DNA from: a virus
IMG/VR virus record: IMGVR_UViG_3300010370_000163
Span: 1 to 29,846 of that record
Length of the DNA stretch: 29,846 bases
Reading direction: 5' to 3' (one strand)
In this document: positions 1 to 5,374 of the stretch, piece after piece
Numbering within the stretch: position 1 is the first letter of the stretch
Layout of the letters: each line of letters opens with the position of its first letter
Notes under the pieces: model-generated
The model's database searches: none
What the model was told of the DNA's origin: nothing
Seen by the model: the letters and a program-made list of their open reading frames with translations, nothing else
Translations under genes and position numbers: made by a program

Positions 1-7
1 GAGGATG

Positions 8-220
8 TCAGTCTTCTTCGTCATCGCCACCGTCGCAGCAGGGTTTGGTGGCGACCGGTTCGCAGCCGCAGGGTCGTGTCGGGTCGTTGGGGTTCATTTC
101 GTCCTCCATCCAAGGGTGGCTGAGCGGGTGGTAGATGTCAATGCCGTTCTCGATGCCGCAGGGTTGGAGTACGCCGCGTCCGACCTGTACGGCGAGCCAT
201 TCGTCGAGTGTGAGTTTCAT
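8..220 (-). CDS. small acidic, cysteine-containing hypothetical protein
   Basis: I do not recognise this 70-residue protein. The N-terminal half is a plain amphipathic stretch (MKLTLDEWLAVQVGRG). The last 20 residues hold four cysteines (CGC and CC) and end in a run of Asp and Glu, which suggests a small metal-binding or protein-contact tail. The start is the ATG whose last two bases form part of the TGA stop of the upstream gene (ATGA overlap). A longer in-frame start at 262 would run deep into that gene. It is the last complete gene of the leftward block in this window, so its downstream partner is not visible. Confidence 0.6.
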   Translation of the reverse strand: MKLTLDEWLAVQVGRGVLQPCGIENGIDIYHPLSHPWMEDEMNPNDPTRPCGCEPVATKPCCDGGDDEED

Positions 221-441
221 CGTCTGTCGAGCGTAATCGGAGGCGACCAGGACGCTTCCCAATGCCTGCCGGGCTTGAAACCGACGCAGAGGCGGCCTTC
301 TTCATCGAGCATGACGAGGATGTAGACGCCGCCGGTGCGGTATGCCTGCATGATGTCGGTGCAGTCGATGCTGCCGACCCAGCGTGCGTGACCGTCGCCG
401 TCTGCCATGACGGTGACGAACTTCGGGTCATTCACGATCAT
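217..441 (-). CDS. hypothetical protein, 74 residues
   Basis: This is a small unknown protein. It reads as a compact beta-rich fold (KFVTVMADGDGHARWVG, then VYILVMLDEEGRLCVGF), with one cysteine in each half. I chose ATG 441 rather than ATG 447 because GAGG lies six bases before it. It overlaps the end of the DUF6378-like gene by 14 bases and is joined to the next gene by ATGA, so it belongs to the same message. No function can be given from the sequence. Confidence 0.6.
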   Translation of the reverse strand: MIVNDPKFVTVMADGDGHARWVGSIDCTDIMQAYRTGGVYILVMLDEEGRLCVGFKPGRHWEASWSPPITLDRR

Positions 442-793
442 GGGCATCCTCGAGGTCGGCGAGTTCGCGCAGCTTTTCTTGGCGGTGTTCGTGGGCCATG
501 CTCATGCAGCCGAGGTATCCGGCTGCGTCGACGATGGTGTCGCGCTTCCAGCGACCGTGCTCCATGTTGGTGGAGAGTCGGGCAAGTTTGACGCAGACCA
601 TGAACAGGATTGCTTGCTCGACGGTGAGCATGGTGCCGGTCATGGTGAAGAACAGTTCTTTGACTTTGTAGTAGTCGTCGAATGGGTGTGAGTATTCGGC
701 TTGGCGTGGTCCGGTGATGAGGTGGTGCGCTTCGGTGAGGATGTCTGCACCTGCCATCGGTGTCGGGTCGGGCTTGGCGTAGTCGTGGTTCAT
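428..793 (-). CDS. DUF6378-like (MazG-like) phage protein
   Basis: The 121-residue protein matches the pattern of a family common in phages and annotated as DUF6378. An N-terminal helix (ADILTEAHHLITG) leads to an R-x-x-x-Y-x-x-P-like segment (RQAEYSHPFDDY). A long helix (TVEQAILFMVCVKLARL) follows, then the end motif KRDTIVDAAGYLGCM. The helical order and the Lys/Arg-Asp-Asp-Ala spacing resemble all-alpha NTP pyrophosphohydrolases of the MazG type, so a role in nucleotide pool clean-up is possible. That function is inferred only. It starts with an ATGA overlap on the gene before it. The C-terminus is highly charged. Confidence 0.75.
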   Translation of the reverse strand: MNHDYAKPDPTPMAGADILTEAHHLITGPRQAEYSHPFDDYYKVKELFFTMTGTMLTVEQAILFMVCVKLARLSTNMEHGRWKRDTIVDAAGYLGCMSMAHEHRQEKLRELADLEDAHDRE

Positions 794-1071
794 TTGATGA
801 CCTTGATGTCGGTGACTTGTTCGATGAACTCTTCTTTGCGCATGCCTCGCAGGACTTCCATGTTCATGGTTGCGAAGTAGGCGAGATCGACCAAGTCGGT
901 GAATGTGGCTGGGAAGTTTCGATAGTCCTTCTTCGGGAACAATGCCTTGAAGACGTCGTAGGTGACTTGATGGACTTCGGCTTCAACGATGAGATTGAGG
1001 CCGTCTTTCATCTTGAAATAAACGTGCATCAAGATTGGCTCGAATGTCTTTTTGCGGTGTAGAAGTTTCAC
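790..1071 (-). CDS. hypothetical protein, 93 residues
   Basis: I do not recognise this protein. It has a basic start (MKLLHRKKTFEPI), a predicted beta section, and a helical C-terminal half (TDLVDLAYFATMNMEVL, then RKEEFIEQVTDIKVIK). The GTG start overlaps the TGA of the coiled-coil gene (GTGA) and its own stop overlaps the next ATG, so it sits in a tightly coupled cassette of small early-type genes. There is no signal peptide or membrane segment. Confidence 0.65.
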   Translation of the reverse strand: MKLLHRKKTFEPILMHVYFKMKDGLNLIVEAEVHQVTYDVFKALFPKKDYRNFPATFTDLVDLAYFATMNMEVLRGMRKEEFIEQVTDIKVIK

Positions 1072-1292
1072 AGCTCGACTCCTTGCTGGATGTGTAGGCG
1101 GAGGCGTTCGATGGTTGCGGTGAGTTGTGCGACGTGCGCCTTGTAGGCGTCAACTTCTCGGATCGCTGCGGTGAGCGAGTCTTCGAGGTTGTCGCGTTGT
1201 TCGGTGACGTTGCCGAGGGCGGTGGACAGTTCGGCGATGCGTAACTGTGCCTCCTCGTTCATCTGCCGGAGGGCGTCAATGTCGTAGGTCAT
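1068..1292 (-). CDS. small coiled-coil protein
   Basis: The 74-residue protein is almost entirely one heptad-like helix: LRQMNEEAQLRIAEL, then QRDNLEDSLTAAIREV, then HVAQLTATIERLRLHI. It probably dimerises. It starts by ATGA overlap with the 43-residue gene and ends by GTGA overlap with the next. Short coiled-coil proteins of this kind are common in actinophage early regions and have no known function. A role as an adaptor or a host-protein binder is only a guess. Confidence 0.7.
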   Translation of the reverse strand: MTYDIDALRQMNEEAQLRIAELSTALGNVTEQRDNLEDSLTAAIREVDAYKAHVAQLTATIERLRLHIQQGVEL

Positions 1293-1420
1293 TTCTTGTT
1301 TCTCCTTTGTAGTTCGGCTTGTAAGGCGTTGATTACTGCTTCAAGCCGGTCGACGTCTCCGGGTCCGACGAACACTCGGCGGAGGAAGTCGATGGCGTCT
1401 CGTATTTCCTGTTTTGTCAT
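1289..1420 (-). CDS. small helical hypothetical protein (43 residues)
   Basis: This is a short ORF that reads MTKQEIRDAIDFLRRVF and continues to LEAVINALQAELQRR and a stop. The two amphipathic helices and the high G/C at third positions argue that it is translated. The stop overlaps the next ATG (ATGA), which is the usual coupling here. It also carries AAAGGAG close to its end, usable as the ribosome site of the downstream coiled-coil gene. Its own ribosome site is weak (AGAAAGACC). The protein has no recognised family. Confidence 0.65.
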   Translation of the reverse strand: MTKQEIRDAIDFLRRVFVGPGDVDRLEAVINALQAELQRRNKK

Positions 1421-1440
1421 GGCGGTCTTTCTAGTAGGAA

Positions 1441-1480
1441 GCGGCCAGGGCAGGGAAACGAACAAACCTGCCCCGGCCGC
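1441..1480 (-). terminator. strong hairpin between two small genes (terminator or processing site)
   Basis: On the minus strand a 14-base arm (GCGGCCGGGGCAGG, 1480..1467) pairs with CCTGCCCTGGCCGC (1454..1441) around a 12-base T-rich loop. Thirteen pairs are Watson-Crick and one is G-U. It lies just after the stop of the 30-residue membrane peptide and 20 bases before the next start. The bases after the stem (TTCCTACTAG) are not a clean T run. It could therefore be a leaky terminator, an RNA stability element, or a hairpin that separates expression of the last small genes from the recombination genes. Confidence 0.6.
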
Positions 1481-1486
1481 CGAGGA

Positions 1487-1579
1487 TTATTTGTGTTGGC
1501 GTGGCTCACGCAGGGCGAGCCACACCAACACGGTGAGAAGACCCACGAGCACCAGGCTCATGGCGACGTTCTCGTTCAC
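1487..1579 (-). CDS. 30-residue single-pass membrane peptide
   Basis: The GTG start overlaps the TGA of the preceding gene (GTGA). The peptide is MNENVAMSLVLVGLLT followed by VLVWLALREPRQHK. That gives a hydrophobic core of about 16 residues with a basic C-terminal tail, a typical one-pass phage membrane peptide. An internal ATG at codon 7 could also serve as start. It is followed directly by a strong hairpin. Function is unknown. Small holin-like or host-membrane-active roles are possible but unproven. Confidence 0.55.
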   Translation of the reverse strand: MNENVAMSLVLVGLLTVLVWLALREPRQHK

Positions 1580-1983
1580 CACATGTCAGCCGAAGCATCC
1601 TTGACGGGTGCCTCGACTTTGGCTTGGTATTGCTTCGGTGCGTTGAACGCAGCCGATTTCTTTTCGCCGTCGCCGACATAGCGGACGCTGAGGGTTGCAC
1701 CGACGAGCGTTGACACGCCCGCCTTCTCTGCTGCTTCGCGGATCGCTTTGGTCATCTGGCCGCGAACCCACAGGTTTGCTGCACCGGTGGGCTGTTCCAA
1801 TGTGAAGACGAACACCCAACGCGGGTCGCCGTTGTCGTAGGTCTTGAGGTTCCCTGCCGGGTCCTTGTCTTGAAGTTTCGTCACTTCGGTGACGACACCG
1901 GTGTGGGTGTCGCCAACTTTGGCGAACTTGAGTGCAGGCAGCTTGGGGCCGCCTGTGGTGGATTGCATGAACTCATCGGACAT
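1576..1983 (-). CDS. putative OB-fold-type DNA-binding protein (SSB-like)
   Basis: The 135-residue protein starts at an ATG preceded by AAGGAG at good spacing; longer upstream starts would overlap the neighbour and lack a ribosome site. The core reads as alternating beta strands (DTHTGVVTEVTKLQDKD, RWVFVFTL, ATLSVRYVGDGEKK), with aromatic residues and a Pro/Ala-rich charged tail. That layout resembles OB-fold single-strand DNA-binding proteins carried by actinophages beside RecB/Cas4-like nucleases. This gene lies two genes downstream of such a nuclease. The assignment rests on pattern and context, not on a diagnostic motif, and it could be another small beta protein. Confidence 0.6.
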   Translation of the reverse strand: MSDEFMQSTTGGPKLPALKFAKVGDTHTGVVTEVTKLQDKDPAGNLKTYDNGDPRWVFVFTLEQPTGAANLWVRGQMTKAIREAAEKAGVSTLVGATLSVRYVGDGEKKSAAFNAPKQYQAKVEAPVKDASADMW

Positions 1984-2383
1984 TGCTGTTCTCCTTGATG
2001 TGGAAGTTGTTGCTTGCTGGATGGTATTCGAGCGTGACTCGGTCCGAGTAGATGTCAAGGAGCAACGACCAAACTCGTTCGGCGTCGATCCACGACAGGT
2101 CGGCGAGACCTGCTCCTGCGGTTGGGTATTGCTTACTGGTGCGGATTTCGCAGAGGCTCCGCACCAGGTCTTTGTCAATGTGTCCGTCTTGCTCGGCGAT
2201 TTCGAGCAGGATGCGGGCGATGCCGACACGTCGTTCGGTCGGCGGGTTGAGTGAGATGTTGCCGGCGTCGTCGGCAATCTCACGAATGGTTTTTTGCAGC
2301 GACGGGTGCAGCTGCTCGAAACGGGTTTTGAGTTTGTCGACGTGTTGAGTGTCGACGAGGCGACCTTCGTTCGGGCGGGTCAC
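1973..2383 (-). CDS. hypothetical helical protein in the recombination cluster
   Basis: The 136-residue protein begins with GTG overlapping the TGA of the RecB/Cas4-like gene (GTGA), so the two are probably translated together. It is mostly alpha-helical (VDKLKTRFEQLHPSLQKTI, RRVGIARILLEIAEQDG, DAERVWSLLLDIY). A surface loop reads KQYPTAGAGLADLSW. I see no catalytic motif, metal site or membrane segment. Position between an exonuclease and an SSB-like protein suggests a partner in recombination or replication, but the sequence does not prove it. Confidence 0.65.
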   Translation of the reverse strand: MTRPNEGRLVDTQHVDKLKTRFEQLHPSLQKTIREIADDAGNISLNPPTERRVGIARILLEIAEQDGHIDKDLVRSLCEIRTSKQYPTAGAGLADLSWIDAERVWSLLLDIYSDRVTLEYHPASNNFHIKENSNVR

Positions 2384-3504
2384 TTTTTCACCTTCTTCGG
2401 TGCAGGCTTCTTGCGGACAGGTTTGGGTTCCGGTGCAATCGGTGGGAGTTCGGGTTCGATGGAGTTGACGAACGGTGCCGAGAACTCCGACTCAAGTTGC
2501 TCGATGCGAACCAGCAGGATGTCCAATTCCAACTCATCCAATTCAGGCAACTTCTTGCCTTGTGCCGGCCAGTGCCGCTTCAGCAGTTCTTGTGCTGCGG
2601 TGGGGAGGTTGCGGATGCGTCGGAGTGCATCGGCACGGTTGAGATCGGCAGAGGCGGCGACACCAGCTGTGGGCGGAACTCCTGGGCTGGCCGCCGCCTC
2701 CGCATGCACTTTGATGTGCAGGTCTTTTCGTTTGCGCCAGGCGCGAACTTCCATCGCCATCTGCGCTGCTTCCCATCCGGCGACGAGGTCAAGTTCGTAC
2801 ATTTCGCATTTGCCTTGTCCGGCGGGGAGGTGGATGATCACGCCGCGAGTCTTGTCGATGTCTGGCATCGGGAGACGTTCTTGGGTTTGCCAGTTGTAGA
2901 TGTATTCGGCGTTGGCGTACATCGCCATCTGGACGGCGATGGCGTTGATCGCGTAGTCGATGTTGCCGGTCTTGAGGTCGAACACTTGTTTCTTTTTGCG
3001 TGTCTTGAAGCGGGCGATGCGGTCGGCGGTGCCGGCGTACTCGAACTTCTCGTTGACGAGGAGCACTTCGACGAGGCGCGGGTCGATGATGACGCCGTGT
3101 TGGGTCATACCGACGACGTAAGCGTCAACGTCTTTCTGGAGACCGGGCAGGATTGCTGGTTTGCGGCCGAGGTCGATCTGTTGGGTGAGTTGATGCAGGG
3201 CGGTGCCGATGTTGGCTTTGCTGGATGCGCCTGCTGCTTCGATTGCTTGTTGCACGATGCGGTCGAGTGCTTGTTTGTCGTCGAGTGCGGTGGATGCTGC
3301 GACGAGAAGGTCGTTGCGTTGCACGAGTCCGGTGGCGGTCATGCGACCTTTCCATGCGGTGAGTGAACCTTCGTCGTCGAGACATTTGGCGATGGTGGTG
3401 ACGCGAGTGAACGACGTCTGCTTCCCTGACGTGGTGGTGATGAGGTAGCGACCCCATCGGTCTTTGGGTGCTTCGGCGGTCGTGAAATCGTCGGCGGTAT
3501 TCAT
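2380..3504 (-). CDS. Cas4/RecB-like PD-(D/E)XK exonuclease
   Basis: This 374-residue protein carries the ordered motifs of the Cas4/RecB nuclease family. His sits in GTALH (about residue 104), Asp in YAGTADRIARF (about 161), then FDLKTG (Asp 176 and Lys 178) and a Q-x-x-x-YA helix (VQMAMYANAEY, from 191). These chelate the metal and form the active site of 5'-to-3' or end-resecting exonucleases used in phage recombination. The C-terminal third is a linker plus a helical part ending in a Lys/Pro-rich tail (KPVRKKPAPKK) that may bind DNA. I start at ATG 3504, which follows AAGGAG. The longer frame to 3588 would begin inside the promoter at 3560..3588. No CRISPR locus is present, so this is a phage recombination gene rather than an adaptation gene. 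Confidence 0.85.
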   Translation of the reverse strand: MNTADDFTTAEAPKDRWGRYLITTTSGKQTSFTRVTTIAKCLDDEGSLTAWKGRMTATGLVQRNDLLVAASTALDDKQALDRIVQQAIEAAGASSKANIGTALHQLTQQIDLGRKPAILPGLQKDVDAYVVGMTQHGVIIDPRLVEVLLVNEKFEYAGTADRIARFKTRKKKQVFDLKTGNIDYAINAIAVQMAMYANAEYIYNWQTQERLPMPDIDKTRGVIIHLPAGQGKCEMYELDLVAGWEAAQMAMEVRAWRKRKDLHIKVHAEAAASPGVPPTAGVAASADLNRADALRRIRNLPTAAQELLKRHWPAQGKKLPELDELELDILLVRIEQLESEFSAPFVNSIEPELPPIAPEPKPVRKKPAPKKVKK

Positions 3505-3559
3505 GGTCGTTTCGTTTTCTCCTTGGTTGTTGGCGGGGCTAACTGGGATTGCTGAATGT

Positions 3560-3588
3560 ACCTTATCGGCGGGGTGTAGGCGAGTCAA
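3560..3588 (-). promoter_or_regulatory. sigma70/SigA-type promoter for the recombination cluster
   Basis: On the minus strand TTGACT (3588..3583) is followed by exactly 17 bases and then TAAGGT (3565..3560), which fits the actinobacterial -10 form TANNNT. It overlaps the 3' end of the resolvase-like gene. It would start an RNA about 45 to 50 bases before the ATG of the Cas4/RecB-like gene. This is the best promoter-like element I found in the window. Confidence 0.5.
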
Positions 3589-3916
3589 GCATAGCGAGCA
3601 GCTCGGCCCAAACCTTAGCGGGCATCACTGCATACCAGTCGTCGACGTTCTCCGATCCGCGACGCTTCACGATGACGGCACCTGTCCAGGCGCGGGCGTT
3701 GCCCATCTCGGTTTCAAGTTCCCGAATGTAGCCAGGCAAGTCAATCTTCTTTTCGTTTTTCACTTCGATGCAGACGCCAGGTAGGCCGTCGATGTCGCCA
3801 CGGTCGTCGGTCCAACCGGCACGACTCCGCTCAGCGTTCACCCACCCGAACGTCCGCAACCATTTGGCGACGAGCAGTTCGGCCCGATTACCTTTGCGTT
3901 TGTTTGGATGTGCCAC
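3563..3916 (-). CDS. Holliday-junction-resolvase-like PD-(D/E)XK nuclease
   Basis: The 117-residue protein has the compact archaeal Hjc/phage resolvase pattern. A basic N-terminus (PNKRKGNRAE) precedes the first acidic residue (Glu 13). Then come GDIDGLPG (Asp 41/43) and the E-x-K core CIEVKN (Glu 51, Lys 53), then a helix and a basic strand (AVIVKRRGS). This is the active site of enzymes that cut branched DNA, here likely to resolve recombination or replication joints before packaging. The GTG start overlaps the WhiB gene. Other small VRR-type or restriction-like nucleases share the core, so the substrate is inferred. Confidence 0.75.
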   Translation of the reverse strand: MAHPNKRKGNRAELLVAKWLRTFGWVNAERSRAGWTDDRGDIDGLPGVCIEVKNEKKIDLPGYIRELETEMGNARAWTGAVIVKRRGSENVDDWYAVMPAKVWAELLAMLDSPTPRR

Positions 3917-4196
3917 GGGCTCTCACTCTACGACGCACCTCACGCCGTCTCTCGGTCGTTGTCATTCCACCCCAGATGCCGATTTCTTCTGCGGTGATGG
4001 CATGTTCCAAACATTCCACACGCACCGGACATTTGTAGCAGTACGACTTCGCTTCGATGACGAGACGTCTGACGCCTTCCTCGAAGAAGATGTCGCCGGA
4101 GATTCCGATGCAGGCGGCTTTCTTGAACCACGATGGGCGTCGCGGGATGAATGCGTTGTCTTCGTTGTTCCAGTTAGCGATTGGGTCGTGCGTCAC
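3888..4196 (-). CDS. WhiB-family iron-sulphur transcription factor
   Basis: The 102-residue protein has the four invariant cysteines in WhiB spacing: Cys 29, then Cys 53, 56 and 62 (KAACIG, then CYKCPVRVEC). The turn GIWGG (73..77) and a basic C-terminal helix (TERRREVRRRVRARG) follow. WhiB proteins hold a 4Fe-4S cluster and act with the principal sigma factor. Phage versions can reprogramme host transcription or block host septation genes. The family is limited to Actinobacteria and their phages, which makes this gene the best host marker in the window. It overlaps its membrane-protein neighbour by 23 bases and the resolvase-like gene by 29 bases. Confidence 0.93.
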   Translation of the reverse strand: MTHDPIANWNNEDNAFIPRRPSWFKKAACIGISGDIFFEEGVRRLVIEAKSYCYKCPVRVECLEHAITAEEIGIWGGMTTTERRREVRRRVRARGTSKQTQR

Positions 4197-4416
4197 GACG
4201 CTTCATCGCTTTCTTGACGAGTTCGGCGTCACGTTGCTGAACGAACTTGCTGTAGGAACGGATGGCGAGGACGACGGTGGCGATGATGCCAACCCAGAAG
4301 ATGCCCCAGTCGATGGTCGTGTAGGTGTCGCTGGGGTTCTCTGGCCCGGTGAGCCATAGTCCGATCCATGCTCCGATGAAGAGCGTTGACAGTATGAGTG
4401 TTTCTTTCGGTTTCAT
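4174..4416 (-). CDS. two-pass membrane protein, 80 residues
   Basis: The start is ATG 4416, preceded by a near-perfect AAGGAGG five bases away. Two hydrophobic segments are visible: LILSTLFIGAWIGLWL (about residues 6..23) and WGIFWVGIIATVVLAI (about 37..53). A basic cytoplasmic tail rich in Lys and Arg (KKAMKRRDARPNR) follows. It sits directly after the secreted lysozyme-like gene and before WhiB. A helper role for that exported enzyme, or a superinfection-exclusion-like role, would fit the position, but nothing in the sequence proves it. Confidence 0.7.
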   Translation of the reverse strand: MKPKETLILSTLFIGAWIGLWLTGPENPSDTYTTIDWGIFWVGIIATVVLAIRSYSKFVQQRDAELVKKAMKRRDARPNR

Positions 4417-4452
4417 GTTCCCTCCTTGTGGGTGTGATTCGACCATACGGCA

Positions 4453-4980
4453 TTACTGGCCGATGGTGGTGGATGCTTTCTGCCAGGTGGTCCATTGTTT
4501 CCAGCCGCCGTATTGCCAGATGGCGAGGGCGGCGCGGGTGGCGGTGGCGGGGTCGAGGAGGTCTTCGCAGGTTTTGACTATTCGCAACGATTGTAGGTAG
4601 CCGTTCGGGTAGTAGCGGTTGGGGCGGCACCACGACTTGGTGTGGATTTGGAAGGCGGTCCAACTGATGCCCTTGTCACCCTGGACTCTTTGTTGGCATC
4701 GGGACTCGAAGTAGGTGACGGCTCCGACCATCGGCAACTCAGCCTCAGGCCAGCCGACCTGTCGGGCGAGTTCCATCCACCCTGGGCAGGATTGCCCGTC
4801 AGACGCTTCCAGAACGCTTATGGGAGGCGTTGTGGGCTGGGGTGCCTCTGTGGTGCTGGTCGTCGCCACAGGTCGTCTAAACGGCTCTGAGACGGTTTGT
4901 GGGGCTTCGACCGCTCCAGCAGGCATAAGCCCTAGGAAGGCGGTGATGCTGAGGATGATTGCGGCGGTGAGGGTTCTCAT
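4453..4980 (-). CDS. secreted lysozyme-like (lytic transglycosylase fold) protein
   Basis: A classic Sec signal peptide opens the 175-residue protein (MRTLTAAIILSITAFLGLM, cleavage likely after AGA at residue 23). A Thr/Pro linker follows (about 35..53). The rest matches the lysozyme superfamily: VTYFESRCQ gives the catalytic Glu (about residue 92) in the ES context, then SWTAFQIHTKSW corresponds to the S-x-G-x-FQI motif, then ALAIWQYGGWKQW. It is therefore expected to act on peptidoglycan outside the membrane. Four or more cysteines may form disulphides after export. It is separate from the M15 enzyme of the lysis cassette, so the phage has two wall enzymes using different export routes. Confidence 0.75.
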   Translation of the reverse strand: MRTLTAAIILSITAFLGLMPAGAVEAPQTVSEPFRRPVATTSTTEAPQPTTPPISVLEASDGQSCPGWMELARQVGWPEAELPMVGAVTYFESRCQQRVQGDKGISWTAFQIHTKSWCRPNRYYPNGYLQSLRIVKTCEDLLDPATATRAALAIWQYGGWKQWTTWQKASTTIGQ

Positions 4981-5005
4981 GGTTTCTCTTTTCGTTTGGG
5001 TATGA

Positions 5006-5035
5006 CCGCATCAGCCAAGGAGGAAACTGATGCGG
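5006..5035 (-). promoter_or_regulatory. hairpin in the leader of the secreted lysozyme-like gene
   Basis: A perfect 9-base stem (CCGCATCAG and CTGATGCGG) closes a 12-base loop. On the minus strand the loop is TTTCCTCCTTGG, which is complementary to a Shine-Dalgarno sequence. It ends 25 bases before the ATG at 4980. The gap 4981..5134 is the longest non-coding stretch in this half. It also contains TTGACA (5138..5133, no good -10) and a weak pair TTGGAC/TAGGCT with 19-base spacing (5114..5084). The gap is therefore a likely leader with regulation, of unclear type. Confidence 0.45.
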
Positions 5036-5134
5036 GGCGGTCGACTCGTGACGCCCGCCGAGGCCGAGGACCTGCCGGTTCTCAGCCTAGTGGACGCCTC
5101 CTTGTGATGTCCAAGGTTGACCCTACAGGCGGTG

Positions 5135-5374
5135 TCAAGACCTCAAAAGTTTCATGGCAACGACCATGCCGACGGGGATGCAGAGGACACCGTCAATGTT
5201 GTCGTCTGAGCCGATGGATTGAGCGAGAACGACGTGGTCGGGTTTGACGCCTTGGAGGAGCCAGCCGCAGCTTTTGACGACGTATGGGTCGGCGTCGATG
5301 TCACGGATTTGTTGCCAGGTGGATTCGGCGTGGGCGTCATGCCACGTCACTTCACAGAACTTGGCGTCGATCAT
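5135..5374 (-). CDS. hypothetical protein, 79 residues
   Basis: This is a small unknown protein that starts by ATGA overlap with the phosphoesterase gene. It reads as an alpha/beta fold: FCEVTWHDAHAESTW, then DPYVVKSCGWLLQGVKPDHV, then VLAQSIGSDDNIDGVLCIP. The C-terminus has a short hydrophobic strand. The layout of a W-x-D-A segment followed by CGWLL and a DHVVLAQS strand looks like the small proteins next to replication genes in many actinophages. No function is known to me. Confidence 0.6.
   Translation of the reverse strand: MIDAKFCEVTWHDAHAESTWQQIRDIDADPYVVKSCGWLLQGVKPDHVVLAQSIGSDDNIDGVLCIPVGMVVAMKLLRS

Noticed and set aside
1984-2283. Upstream extension of the SSB-like frame to 2283
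   Set aside because: It overlaps the 136-residue gene throughout, has Ser/Thr/Arg-rich shadow composition, and the ATG at 1983 has a clear AAGGAG.
2497-3366. Plus-strand open frame of 289 codons opposite the Cas4/RecB-like gene
   Set aside because: Val/Asp/Gly-rich antisense frame with no motif. The minus-strand gene has catalytic residues in order.
3505-3588. Extension of the Cas4/RecB-like gene to 3588
   Set aside because: The longer start falls inside the TTGACT/TAAGGT promoter, and ATG 3504 has AAGGAG.
5116-5138. TTGACA on the minus strand as a full promoter
   Set aside because: No TANNNT element lies 16 to 19 bases downstream; the nearest hexamer is CTTGGA.
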